Below are positions 17,100 to 24,598 of a DNA stretch of 64,000 nt, one piece after another. The stretch comes from Neolewinella maritima (GTDB lineage: Bacteria > Bacteroidota > Bacteroidia > Chitinophagales > Saprospiraceae): positions 310,001-374,000 of the forward strand of contig NZ_CAKLPZ010000003.1 in NCBI RefSeq assembly GCF_923081025.1, read 5' to 3'. Under the pieces are notes generated by a model that made no database searches, had not been told where the DNA came from, and was given only the letters and a program-made list of their open reading frames with translations. A program made the position numbers and the translations under genes. Position 1 is the first letter of the stretch. Every line of letters begins with the position of its first letter.

Positions 17100-18020
17100 A
17101 TGAGAATCTTGATCGCCCTACTGAGTCTGTGTCTCGCCGCGTGTAGTACCCCTGGCCGCGTCGCGTCACCCGCCCTGGTCCCCCCCACTTCGGTAGCTAC
17201 GCCCTACACGCTGTTCGGCGGCGAACTACCCGCCTACTGGTACGAGGGCAAGGCCGAATTGAGCACCTACCGCCTGCAGCAGGCACGCTACGGGGAGTTG
17301 CGCGACGGACAGGCCGTGCTGATCCAGGTCACCGAAGACTTCCTGACCGACGAGCAGGTCAAGAACGATGCCTACGAAAACCCCAATAGCACCCCGGTAC
17401 TGAAGACCAATCTCATCCGTCGCTTTACCACCGGCTTGTACGACTACTCGGTCATGAGCTCCGTTTTCACCCCCACCGACGGTACCACCCAGCCCCGTAC
17501 CCTTAAGGTGACCACCAGTAGCCAGGACTGGTGCGGACAGAGCTTCACCCAGCTCAATTACCGCGGGGAAGAACACTACGCTATGCAACTGCGTAGCTAC
17601 TTCGAACGGGAGGGCGACGTAGATGAACTGCTGACGTCCGACTTCCTGGAAGATGAGGTGTTCAACCGTATCCGCATTGGCGGCGACCTGCCGACCGGCA
17701 CCTTTCGGGTGATCCCACCTACCGGCTACCTGCTGATGACCCATCAGCCCTACCGAGCGTACGCAGCGCAGGCCAGCACGGATGATCTTCAGGACGGGAC
17801 ACGCTCTTACACCCTCGATTATCCGGAGCTGCAGCGGCAGTTTACCGTGACCTTTGACGCGGCCGCCCCCTACATCATCCGGGGCTGGACCGAGACCTAC
17901 CCCAGCCGCGGCGAACTGCTCACCACCACCGCTACGCTGGAAGCACAGACCAAACAGGCCTACTGGCAGCTCAATGCGCGCAAGGATGCCCCCCTGCGTA
18001 GCGAATTGAACCTGCATTAG
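17100..18020 (+). CDS. Lipoprotein of unknown function (often mislabelled Maf)
   Basis: From the ATG at 17100 the product has 306 residues. It opens with RILIALLSLCLAACSTP, a lipoprotein signal with Cys15. The body contains YWYEGKAELSTYRLQQARYGELRDG, VTEDFLTDEQVK, VTTSSQDWCGQSFTQLNYRG and GTFRVIPPTGYLLMTHQPYR. This family is widespread in Bacteroidota and often carries the automatic label 'septum formation inhibitor Maf', but it has none of the Maf nucleotide pyrophosphatase motifs. The role in the envelope is unknown. The start is fixed by the TACCTTTG element four bases upstream. A PAP2 gene follows 45 bases downstream. Confidence 0.75.
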   Translation: MRILIALLSLCLAACSTPGRVASPALVPPTSVATPYTLFGGELPAYWYEGKAELSTYRLQQARYGELRDGQAVLIQVTEDFLTDEQVKNDAYENPNSTPVLKTNLIRRFTTGLYDYSVMSSVFTPTDGTTQPRTLKVTTSSQDWCGQSFTQLNYRGEEHYAMQLRSYFEREGDVDELLTSDFLEDEVFNRIRIGGDLPTGTFRVIPPTGYLLMTHQPYRAYAAQASTDDLQDGTRSYTLDYPELQRQFTVTFDAAAPYIIRGWTETYPSRGELLTTTATLEAQTKQAYWQLNARKDAPLRSELNLH

Positions 18021-18065
18021 CACAAAGGCGGGAGCCGGCGGTTGTGCTAGCTACAAGGCCCCTCT

Positions 18066-18815
18066 ATGTACCGTCTGCTTACCCTGCTTACGCTTGTTTT
18101 TTCATTCCTGTTTTCCGCCCTGCTGCCCGCCCAGGGCCTCACGGTCCAGCCCTACGACCCCAGCAATGCGACTAATGCGATCCTGCTCGGTCTGGGTGGG
18201 GCACTGACGACGACCTCCATCATGCTCGACCGGCGGGTAAGCCCGCTCACGGAAGACGACGTCGCCATCCTGGAGATCGACCGCATCCCGGCCATCGACC
18301 GTTTTAGCCTGCGCAACCTGTCGCTGAGCGCCGACGAGTTCACCGATAAGCTGCTGCTGGCCAGCTTCGCCAGTCCCTTCTTCCTGCTGCTCGACCGGCC
18401 CGGCCGACAAAACTTCGACCGCATGGCCCTGATCGTCTTCCAGGGGGCCATGATCAACTCCGGACTCATCAACCTGACAAAAGTGCTGGTCCGGCGCCCC
18501 CGCCCCTATACCTATAATTCGGATGCCCCACTCGATACCAAGCTCAAGAAATCGAGCCGCTACTCCTTCTTTAGTGGGCACAGCGCTACCACGGCCTACT
18601 TTGCCTTCACGAGTGCCAAGCTCTACAACGATCTGTACCCCAACAGCAACGCCCGACCGTACGTCTGGCTCGGGGCGGCCCTGCTGCCGGCCGCGGTCAG
18701 CTACGGACGCATGAAGGCCGGCCGCCATTTTTTCACCGACGTACTGGTGGGTACGGCCGTCGGCACGATCATTGCACTGACGGTACCGAGCCTCCACAAG
18801 ACCGGCGGCGAATAA
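18066..18815 (+). CDS. PAP2-family membrane phosphatase
   Basis: This 249-residue protein starts with a signal or anchor sequence (YRLLTLLTLVFSFLFSALLPAQG). It carries the PAP2 catalytic motifs: KVLVRRPRPY (motif 1), YSFFSGHSAT (motif 2, with the catalytic His in SGHS) and YGRMKAGRHFFTDVLVG (motif 3, His and Asp). The Ser of the usual SR in motif 3 is replaced by Gly. Hydrophobic helices surround the motifs. It probably dephosphorylates undecaprenyl pyrophosphate or another lipid phosphate on the outer face of the inner membrane. The gene ends 25 bases before cbpA and may belong to the same transcript. Confidence 0.85.
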   Translation: MYRLLTLLTLVFSFLFSALLPAQGLTVQPYDPSNATNAILLGLGGALTTTSIMLDRRVSPLTEDDVAILEIDRIPAIDRFSLRNLSLSADEFTDKLLLASFASPFFLLLDRPGRQNFDRMALIVFQGAMINSGLINLTKVLVRRPRPYTYNSDAPLDTKLKKSSRYSFFSGHSATTAYFAFTSAKLYNDLYPNSNARPYVWLGAALLPAAVSYGRMKAGRHFFTDVLVGTAVGTIIALTVPSLHKTGGE

Positions 18816-18840
18816 TCAGGACACCCCCCTCCCCCCCGCC

Positions 18841-19752
18841 ATGGCAAAATTCATCGACTACTACAAGACCCTCGGCGTCGATAAGTCCGCCGACGATAAG
18901 CAGCTCAAAAAGGCGTTCCGCAAACTGGCCCGTAAGTACCACCCCGACGTGGCCCCCGACGATAAGGACGCGGAGCAGAAGTTCAAGGCCATCAACGAAG
19001 CGTACGCCGTGCTGTCCGACCCCGACAAGCGCAAGAAGTACGATAAGTACGGCAAGGACTGGGAGCACGCCGAAGCCTACGAGCAGGCGCGGCAGCAGCA
19101 GGGCGGTGGTAACCCCTTCGGCGGACAGTACACCTACTCAAGCGGCGGCCCGGGCGGCGGCGGGGCGGACTTCTCCGACTTCTTCCGCGATATGTTCGGC
19201 GGGGCCGCAGGTGCGAATTTCGGTGGCGGCGGCGGGGGCAGACGAGCCTTCCGTGGACGCGACATCGAAGCCGAGCTGCGCGTAGCCATGACCGATATCC
19301 TGGAAGACAACAAGCAGGTGCTCACCGTAGGGGGTAAGCAACTCCGCGTCACCATCCCCGCCGGCGTCGCCGATGGGCAGACGCTGCGGCTACGCGGCCA
19401 GGGTAACCCCGGGGCCGGCGGCGGACCCGCCGGCGACCTCTACATCACCTTCCGGGTCGATACCCCCTCCGACTACCGGCGCGAGGGTGCCGATCTCTAC
19501 CGGACGCAGGAGGTAGATCTCTACACCATGCTACTGGGCGGAAAGATCACCGTAGACACGCCTACCGGAGCGGTCAACCTACCCGTAGCCGAAGCTACCG
19601 CCAACGGAAAACGGGTACGCTTGAAGGGCAAGGGCCTGCCGAAGTACAAGCAGGGCGGCCACGGCGATCTTTACCTGGATCTCACGGTTAAACTTCCCGA
19701 GGCGCTAAGCGCTAATGAAAAAGAAGCCTTCACGAAACTGGCCGGCCGCTAG
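18841..19752 (+). CDS. cbpA: J-domain co-chaperone, CbpA-like
   Basis: This 303-residue Hsp40 protein has an N-terminal J domain (DYYKTLGVDKSADDKQLKKA, HPD in KYHPDVAP). A Gly/Phe-rich linker follows (NPFGGQYTYSSGGPGGGG, FGGGGGGRR). The C-terminal substrate-binding domains come last (VTIPAGVADGQTLRLRGQG, DLYRTQEVDLYTMLLGG). The zinc-finger domain of DnaJ is missing, which makes it CbpA type. It stimulates DnaK ATPase in the cytoplasm. The next gene is its partner cbpM, 17 bases downstream, which supports the name. The linker contains a copy of the dispersed 18-base motif. Confidence 0.92.
   Translation: MAKFIDYYKTLGVDKSADDKQLKKAFRKLARKYHPDVAPDDKDAEQKFKAINEAYAVLSDPDKRKKYDKYGKDWEHAEAYEQARQQQGGGNPFGGQYTYSSGGPGGGGADFSDFFRDMFGGAAGANFGGGGGGRRAFRGRDIEAELRVAMTDILEDNKQVLTVGGKQLRVTIPAGVADGQTLRLRGQGNPGAGGGPAGDLYITFRVDTPSDYRREGADLYRTQEVDLYTMLLGGKITVDTPTGAVNLPVAEATANGKRVRLKGKGLPKYKQGGHGDLYLDLTVKLPEALSANEKEAFTKLAGR
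19197..19214 (-). repeat. Dispersed 18-base motif, reversed copy in cbpA
   Basis: Minus strand GCACCTGCGGCCCCGCCG, one base from GCACCTGCGGCCCCGCCC, within the Gly-rich linker codons of cbpA. Composition bias of the linker may explain this copy. Confidence 0.35.
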
Positions 19753-19769
19753 CCGAAAAATATCCCGCC

Positions 19770-20042
19770 ATGAAGCCTGGAGTAGCCTACATCACCGTAC
19801 AGCAATTTTGCGCCTTCCACCAGTGCGAAACTGTCATCATCGAGGAGCTGCTGGACCACGGCATCTTCGAAGTGCAGCAACAGAACAGCGAGATCCTGCT
19901 CATCCCCGAGCACCAGGTGCCCCGCATCGAACGGGCCCTGCGCCTGCGCAACGACCTGGGCGTGAACGCGCCGGGCATCGACATCATCCTGCGCCTGGTA
20001 GAGCGGATCGAACGGCGGTCCGGTGACATAGACGACTTATAG
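19770..20042 (+). CDS. cbpM: CbpM-like chaperone modulator
   Basis: This 90-residue protein is of the MerR-like helix-turn-helix fold used by CbpM, which binds the J domain of CbpA and inhibits it. It has the YITVQQFCAFHQCETVIIEEL opening and a helical end (LRLRNDLGVNAPGIDIILRL and then VERIERRSGDIDDL). It is immediately downstream of cbpA, in the standard order. It is acidic and cytoplasmic. It converges on the methyltransferase gene with 18 bases between stops. Confidence 0.82.
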   Translation: MKPGVAYITVQQFCAFHQCETVIIEELLDHGIFEVQQQNSEILLIPEHQVPRIERALRLRNDLGVNAPGIDIILRLVERIERRSGDIDDL

Positions 20043-20060
20043 ACTCGTACCCGGTTAATT

Positions 20061-20897
20061 CTAAAAAAATCCCACCCGCCACGGCTTGAACCGGGTAGGA
20101 ATGAGCGAAAGGTGTGGCCCATTCAGCTCCGGCCGCAAAAAGAGGATGCCGAAGTGGTAGGTGTCTACCGAAGCAGTTACCCGCTCGTGCTGCACCAACT
20201 CGCGCCAGGCACGCTCCATACCGGCGGACCAGTGGATGTCTGCCACCACGATCACACTTTCTTCCGTGGCCTGTCGCAGTAAGCAGTCTACGTAGTCTAG
20301 CGTCGGCTGGTAGCGGTGATCCCCATCGATAAAGGCCAGCAGGCGGGCGGTTGGCAGGTCGCCGTGCCGCGCCAGCCAGTCGGCGAAGGTGCTTACGCTG
20401 GGACGGATGGCCGCAGTAGCGCCGGCCTTACGCAGTGTCTCCGTAGCGAGTGCGGCTACCTGTGCGTTGCCTTCGATGGTATAGAGTGGTGTTCGCGTAT
20501 CGGCCGCGTGGAGGTAGACGGTGGAGATGCCGGCGTTGGTACCAAACTCGACGATCCGCTCCGGTCGTAGCCACAGCGCCAGGCGGAACAACAGGTGACC
20601 GGAGCGCGCCCCGATGGCGTTTGTACGGACCAGACTGGCGGCGGTGCGCTGACTACGGTGGGTAGTGCGGCTGGCGGCTCCGAGTGACTGCAGGGATATC
20701 TGCTCCCGCCGCTTGCTCCAGTACCTGCGCAGCGACCGCACCAGATCGAATGCGTGGTACCTGCGGTCATCGGCGTATACCTCACGCACGAAGGCGCTCA
20801 GGTGAGGGGAGTGCACGTCGTAGCGGGTGCACGCCGCGGCGTACCAGCGCAGCGCGGCCGTCAGACGAAAGGACCAGTATGTCAGGAAGGAACGCAC
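20061..20897 (-). CDS. Class I SAM-dependent methyltransferase
   Basis: This 278-residue protein has an O-methyltransferase-like core: RIVEFGTNAGISTVYLHAA (motif I), LYTIEGNAQVAALATETL and LLAFIDGDHRYQPTLDYVDC, where the DGDH segment binds metal or substrate in this group. The N-terminus RSFLTYWSFRLTAALRWYAA is basic and amphipathic and may touch the membrane. The start is GTG at 20897, supported by a TATCATTG element five bases upstream on the minus strand. The substrate is unknown. Confidence 0.75.
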   Translation of the reverse strand: MRSFLTYWSFRLTAALRWYAAACTRYDVHSPHLSAFVREVYADDRRYHAFDLVRSLRRYWSKRREQISLQSLGAASRTTHRSQRTAASLVRTNAIGARSGHLLFRLALWLRPERIVEFGTNAGISTVYLHAADTRTPLYTIEGNAQVAALATETLRKAGATAAIRPSVSTFADWLARHGDLPTARLLAFIDGDHRYQPTLDYVDCLLRQATEESVIVVADIHWSAGMERAWRELVQHERVTASVDTYHFGILFLRPELNGPHLSLIPTRFKPWRVGFF

Positions 20898-20975
20898 GGG
20901 GGCAATGATACGGCCCGGGCACGCGAAACAAACTACACCCCCGCCTCACTGGTTGGTAAAATTAAACCCAACACT

Positions 20976-21479
20976 ATGTCACGCGGCTTCGTCAAAGAAT
21001 CAGATCAGGAAGAACTTCCCATTATTCCACCCCGCTCGCCCCTGCCCCCGGGAGAGACGAACTACGTCACCCCCGCCGGTCTGCAGGCCCTGGAGCAGGA
21101 GCGCACCGCGCTGGAGGCGGAAAAGGATGCCCTGCCCACCGACAATGAGGAGGAGCGCCGCCGCTCCGCTACCGTGATCGACGGCAAGCTCGCCCTGCTG
21201 GCCCAGCGGATCGCCACCGCCCGGGTACTACGGCCCGGTGACCAACCGCAGGACGAGGTCCGCTTCGGCGCCCACGTCAAGCTGAAGCAAGTAGCTACCG
21301 GTCGGCTGCAGGAATTTCAGATCGTAGGGGTAGACGAGGCCAACGTCAAGGCCCGCAAGATTAGCTTTACCGCCCCCATCGCCCGGGCCGTCACCGGACT
21401 CTACGTAGGCGAGGTGGCCGACTTCCGCCTGGGCAGCGAGGTGCGCAAGCTGGAAGTGGTGGGTATCTCGTATCAGTAG
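20976..21479 (+). CDS. GreA/GreB family transcription elongation factor
   Basis: From the ATG at 20976 the product has 167 residues. The N-terminal coiled-coil region starts with VTPAGLQALEQERTALEAEKD and holds a long helix with NEEERRRSATVIDGKLALLAQRI. The C-terminal FKBP-like Gre domain contains VRFGAHVKLKQVATGRLQEFQIVGVDE and ends in GLYVGEVADFRLGSEVRKLEVVGI. It should help stalled RNA polymerase by stimulating transcript cleavage. The N-terminus carries an extra Pro-rich stretch (LPIIPPRSPLPPGETNYV) like GreB-type proteins of Bacteroidota. The longer reading frame from 20754 overlaps the gene on the other strand and is rejected. Confidence 0.88.
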   Translation: MSRGFVKESDQEELPIIPPRSPLPPGETNYVTPAGLQALEQERTALEAEKDALPTDNEEERRRSATVIDGKLALLAQRIATARVLRPGDQPQDEVRFGAHVKLKQVATGRLQEFQIVGVDEANVKARKISFTAPIARAVTGLYVGEVADFRLGSEVRKLEVVGISYQ

Positions 21480-21497
21480 ATCGGTACGGCCCTGTCG

Positions 21498-21505
21498 TAC
21501 CTTCG
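21498..21505 (+). promoter_or_regulatory. -7-like element of the DUF885 gene
   Basis: TACCTTCG differs from TAnnTTTG at one base and lies 19 bases before the ATG at 21525. The same octamer lies upstream of the gene at 52701. Confidence 0.4.
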
Positions 21506-21524
21506 CAGCACTAATTTCCACCCG

Positions 21525-23309
21525 ATGCGCGTACTTCTCTGCCTTCTTGCACTTGTTCTACTGGGCTGTCAGTCCGATTCTACCGACCCGTCCCCGGCGG
21601 CCGCAGCGGACGATGATGCCACCACCACCTTCCGGCAATTACTGGCCGACTACCAGGAGGGCCGGCTGCAACTCAATCCCCTCGAAGCCACCTTCCTGGG
21701 CGACGACCGCTACAACGACCGGCTGCCGAATATGCTGTCGCAGGACTACCGGGAGGAAAGCCGGACCTTCTACCAGGACTATCTCGCCAAGCTGCTACGG
21801 ACCGACCGTAGTAGCCTGAGCCCTACCGACCAGGTCAGCTACGACGTGCTGAAGTGGGACCTCAACATCGCCCTGCAGGGGGCCGACTTCGCCACCGAAC
21901 TGCTGCCCCTGGACCAGTTCGACAGCCCCCACCTGATGATCGGACAGCTCGCCAGCGGACAGAGCGCCCAGCCCCTCCGCACGGTCGAGGATTACGAGAA
22001 CTGGCTGCTCCGCCTGGAGGACTTTGCCGTAATGATGGACACCGCTAGGGTCAACATGCAGCGCGGTCTGGCCCGGGGTTATATGCTGCCCCGCCCCCTG
22101 GCCGAAAAGCTCCTGCCCCAGCTGGAAAGTCTGGCCGACGAGCCGCTGGAGGATCACCTGTTCTATAGCCCGGTCGCCATGATGGATAGTCTCGGTGCGG
22201 ACGATCGGGAACGCCTGACCCAGGACTACAAGCGCATGGTGGGCCAGCGCATCATCCCCCTGTTCGTCGACCTGGCGGCCTACGTACGCAACGAGTACCT
22301 GCCGCAGGCCCGCAGCAGTTCCGGCATTGACGCCATTCCGGACGGTGCGGCCTACTACAACTACCTGATCAAGCTGTACACCACTACGGAGATGGGGGCC
22401 GACGAGATCCACCAACTGGGTCTGCGCGAAGTAGCCCGCCTGCGCAACGAAATGGAAAGCGTGAAGGCCGAGGTAGGCTTCGACGGGGACCTCAAGGACT
22501 TCTTCGACCACGTGCGCAACCGGCAGGAGCTGATGCCCTTCACCGATCCAGAGGAAGTGATTGCCAACTTCGAATCGATTTACACCCGCATGCAGCCGCA
22601 GCTTGAGGTCCTGTTCAACAAGGTCCCCAGGACCCCCTTCGAAGTACGGCGCACCGAATCCTTCCGGGAAGCCAGCGCCTCGGCGGAGTACAACCCGGGC
22701 AGTCAGGACGGTACCCGGCCGGGCATCTTTTACGTCCCCATCCCCGACGTGGAGGCCTACAATGTGTTCAGCGACGAGGATCTGTTCCTCCACGAAGCTA
22801 TCCCCGGCCACCACTACCAGATCAGCCTGACGCTCGAGAACGAGGACCTGCCGGCCTTCCGCCGCAACCTTTGGTACTCTGCCTACGGCGAGGGCTGGGC
22901 CCTGTACTGCGAGAGCCTGGGCCGCGAGCTAGGGCTCTACGAAGATCCTTATCAGTACTTCGGTATGCTGAGTGCCGAAATGCACCGCGCCATCCGCCTG
23001 GTTGTCGATACCGGCCTGCACAGCAAGGGCTGGAGCCGTGAGCGCGCCATCCAGTACAGTCTGGACAATGAGGCGGAAAGCGAAGCCAGCATCGTCTCGG
23101 AGATCGAGCGCTATATGGCCATCCCGGGGCAGGCCCTGAGCTACAAAGTTGGCCAGCTCAAGATCCGGGAGCTGCGCGCTCGCGCCGAGGAGCAACTCGG
23201 TGACGACTTCGACATCAAAGCCTTTCATGACCTCGTACTGGAAGGCGGCTGTCTGCCCCTGGCCGTACTCGAAACCAAGGTCGACGGCTGGATCCAAGCC
23301 GCCAAGTAG
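21525..23309 (+). CDS. DUF885 lipoprotein, probable metallopeptidase
   Basis: This 594-residue protein starts with RVLLCLLALVLLGCQSD, a lipoprotein signal with Cys15. DUF885 proteins are distant gluzincin-like peptidases. The key motif HEAIPGHHY is at residues 423-431 (His423, Glu424, His429 and His430) and a downstream EGWALYCESLGRELGLY supplies the further glutamate, so zinc ligands appear intact. Most of the chain is helical, with a GIDAIPDGAAYYNYLIK segment before the motif. It should act on peptides in the periplasm or at the outer membrane. The stop is followed by the structured repeat array. Confidence 0.88.
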   Translation: MRVLLCLLALVLLGCQSDSTDPSPAAAADDDATTTFRQLLADYQEGRLQLNPLEATFLGDDRYNDRLPNMLSQDYREESRTFYQDYLAKLLRTDRSSLSPTDQVSYDVLKWDLNIALQGADFATELLPLDQFDSPHLMIGQLASGQSAQPLRTVEDYENWLLRLEDFAVMMDTARVNMQRGLARGYMLPRPLAEKLLPQLESLADEPLEDHLFYSPVAMMDSLGADDRERLTQDYKRMVGQRIIPLFVDLAAYVRNEYLPQARSSSGIDAIPDGAAYYNYLIKLYTTTEMGADEIHQLGLREVARLRNEMESVKAEVGFDGDLKDFFDHVRNRQELMPFTDPEEVIANFESIYTRMQPQLEVLFNKVPRTPFEVRRTESFREASASAEYNPGSQDGTRPGIFYVPIPDVEAYNVFSDEDLFLHEAIPGHHYQISLTLENEDLPAFRRNLWYSAYGEGWALYCESLGRELGLYEDPYQYFGMLSAEMHRAIRLVVDTGLHSKGWSRERAIQYSLDNEAESEASIVSEIERYMAIPGQALSYKVGQLKIRELRARAEEQLGDDFDIKAFHDLVLEGGCLPLAVLETKVDGWIQAAK

Positions 23310-23368
23310 GGCGCGGACGCGGGTGCGCACAACGCCCCGGCCGAGGGCTTACAGCCGACCTGTAGATA

Positions 23369-23466
23369 GGTCGAGGTGTTGCACGCCGAGGCGGTAATGT
23401 GAACAGCGCTGCGGGAAAGTTGCCGGGCCTCCACGGCCCGGACGCTCGGGCTGCAAGCCCTCGACC
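23369..23466 (+). repeat. Cloverleaf-like repeat, copy 1
   Basis: This 98-base core is flanked by GGTCGA and TCGACC. Between them lie three hairpins: GGTGT/ACGCC with loop TGC, CCGGGCC/GGCCCGG and GGGCT/AGCCC. In this copy the first hairpin has GGTGT where the others have GGCGT, which is still a G-U pair in RNA. A degenerate fragment of a further copy may precede it at about 23341-23362. Confidence 0.75.
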
Positions 23467-23498
23467 CGGGGAGGCTTCGACTGGGCTGGAGGTAGATA

Positions 23499-23596
23499 GG
23501 TCGAGGCGTTGCACGCCGAGTCGGTAGCATGAACAGCACTGCGGGAAAGTTGCCGGGCCTCCACGGCCCGGACGCTCGGGCTGTAAGCCCTCGACC
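23499..23596 (+). repeat. Cloverleaf-like repeat, copy 2
   Basis: The outer stem GGTCGA (23499-23504)/TCGACC (23591-23596) encloses GGCGT-TGC-ACGCC (23505-23517), CCGGGCC-TCCAC-GGCCCGG (23553-23571) and GGGCT-GTA-AGCCC (23578-23590). Two of the inner stems abut the outer stem without spacer, giving a four-way junction. The unit period is about 126-130 bases. Confidence 0.8.
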
Positions 23597-23624
23597 TGGG
23601 GAAGCTGCGATTGGGCTAGTGGTA

Positions 23625-23723
23625 GGTCGAGGCGTTGCACGCCGAGTCGGGTGGGGCGACCAGCACGGCGTCACAGTTGCCGGGCCTCTACGGCCCGGAC
23701 ACTCGGGCTGTAAGCCCTCGACC
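23625..23723 (+). repeat. Cloverleaf-like repeat, copy 3
   Basis: This 99-base core has an extended outer stem (TAGGTCGAGG/CCTCGACCTA). The region between the first and second hairpin has diverged most (TGGGGCGACCAGCACGGCGTC). All three inner hairpins keep their pairing; only the loop of the second changes (TCTAC). Confidence 0.78.
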
Positions 23724-23751
23724 TAGGGAGGCTGCGATTGGGCTGGTAGTA

Positions 23752-23849
23752 GGTCGAGGCGTTGCACGCCGAGTCTGTAGCGCGACCAGCACTGCGGGAA
23801 AGGTGCCAGGCCTCCACGGCCCGGACGCTCGGGCTGCAAGCCCTCGACC
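23752..23849 (+). repeat. Cloverleaf-like repeat, copy 4
   Basis: This 98-base core has an intact outer stem. In the second hairpin CCAGGCC faces GGCCCGG, so one pair is lost. The copy ends 61 bases before the start of the DUF6155 gene. Confidence 0.75.
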
Positions 23850-23910
23850 CGGGGAGGCTTTGGCGGGGCTGGTGGCTGTGACGGCATTTTTGGCGTACTT
23901 GCGGGGGAAT

Positions 23911-24420
23911 ATGAAACGCGACTTCAATAAGTATCTAGATCACCTGGAGGAGGACGAACTGCGGGCCGAGCTGAAGATGCTCTACGCCCGCTTCCCCGTG
24001 CTGCGGGAGTATTACGTCATGGAGCTCACGGACCCGAAGAAGGTGATCGATAAGTATAAGGCTGGGATGCGCAAGGGCTTTTTCCCCACCCGGGGGGGTG
24101 GTAAGCGCGGCCGCTCGGTGTCGACGAAGCTCATCAAGCAGTTTGCCGCCGTGTCTATTCACCCCAAGGATTTGATCGAGCTGCACTTCTACCGGGCGGA
24201 ACTGATGACCGAGTACATCGCCGCCCAGCGCGTAGACAGTGAGACTTTTCACGCCAGCGCGGTCAAGTCCTTCGCGCAGGCCTGCCAACTGGCGGAGCGG
24301 GAGGTGCTACTGGACTACTTCGGCGATGGGGCGCGGGCGCTGTGTGCGCTGTTCGACCAATGTAAACGGGTGAAGAACCTCAGTCTGTGGCCCGCTTACC
24401 GGGCAGTCTGGTTGGATTGA
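23911..24420 (+). CDS. DUF6155 family protein
   Basis: From the ATG at 23911 the product is 169 residues, helical and cytoplasmic. The opening KRDFNKYLDHLEEDELRAEL and LYARFPVLREYYVMELTDPKKV fit DUF6155, a Bacteroidota family without known function. The rest is helical (LIKQFAAVSIHPKDLIELHF, then AVKSFAQACQLAEREVLLDY). The longer frame from 23635 only runs through the repeat array and is rejected. The gene directly follows the four repeats, which could form part of its leader. Confidence 0.78.
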   Translation: MKRDFNKYLDHLEEDELRAELKMLYARFPVLREYYVMELTDPKKVIDKYKAGMRKGFFPTRGGGKRGRSVSTKLIKQFAAVSIHPKDLIELHFYRAELMTEYIAAQRVDSETFHASAVKSFAQACQLAEREVLLDYFGDGARALCALFDQCKRVKNLSLWPAYRAVWLD

Positions 24421-24550
24421 TTGGTAGGATGTCCATATGTATATGCGGAATCGTCATATTATACCGTATAATTTTTGGTTTTACCGGATGTTTTACGTAG
24501 ATTAGTCAGGTTTTCAGGATCGTAGGCTAATTAGATGTTGCTACAACATT

Positions 24551-24568
24551 GCACCTGCGTTCCCGCCC
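24551..24568 (+). repeat. Dispersed 18-base motif, upstream of aldehyde dehydrogenase
   Basis: GCACCTGCGTTCCCGCCC differs at two bases from GCACCTGCGGCCCCGCCC. It lies in the AT-rich 178-base leader region 24421-24598, ending 30 bases before the ATG, and contrasts strongly with its surroundings. Confidence 0.5.
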
Positions 24569-24598
24569 ATCTAATTATACTAACTACTACCATCGATC

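Noticed and set aside
17100-18020. Name 'septum formation inhibitor Maf'
   Set aside because: Lipoprotein signal and beta-rich body; none of the Maf nucleotide pyrophosphatase motifs.
23215-23674. Minus-strand reading frames of 71-149 codons over the repeat array
   Set aside because: They come from the repeated units in different frames, with the same peptide pattern in each copy and no start or family match.
23369-23849. CRISPR array
   Set aside because: Units are about 127 bases with long conserved cores and no unique spacers of uniform length; no cas genes are near.
23369-23849. tRNA or tmRNA genes
   Set aside because: The cloverleaf shape is superficial: no T-loop, anticodon arm or 7-bp acceptor stem with the expected residues.
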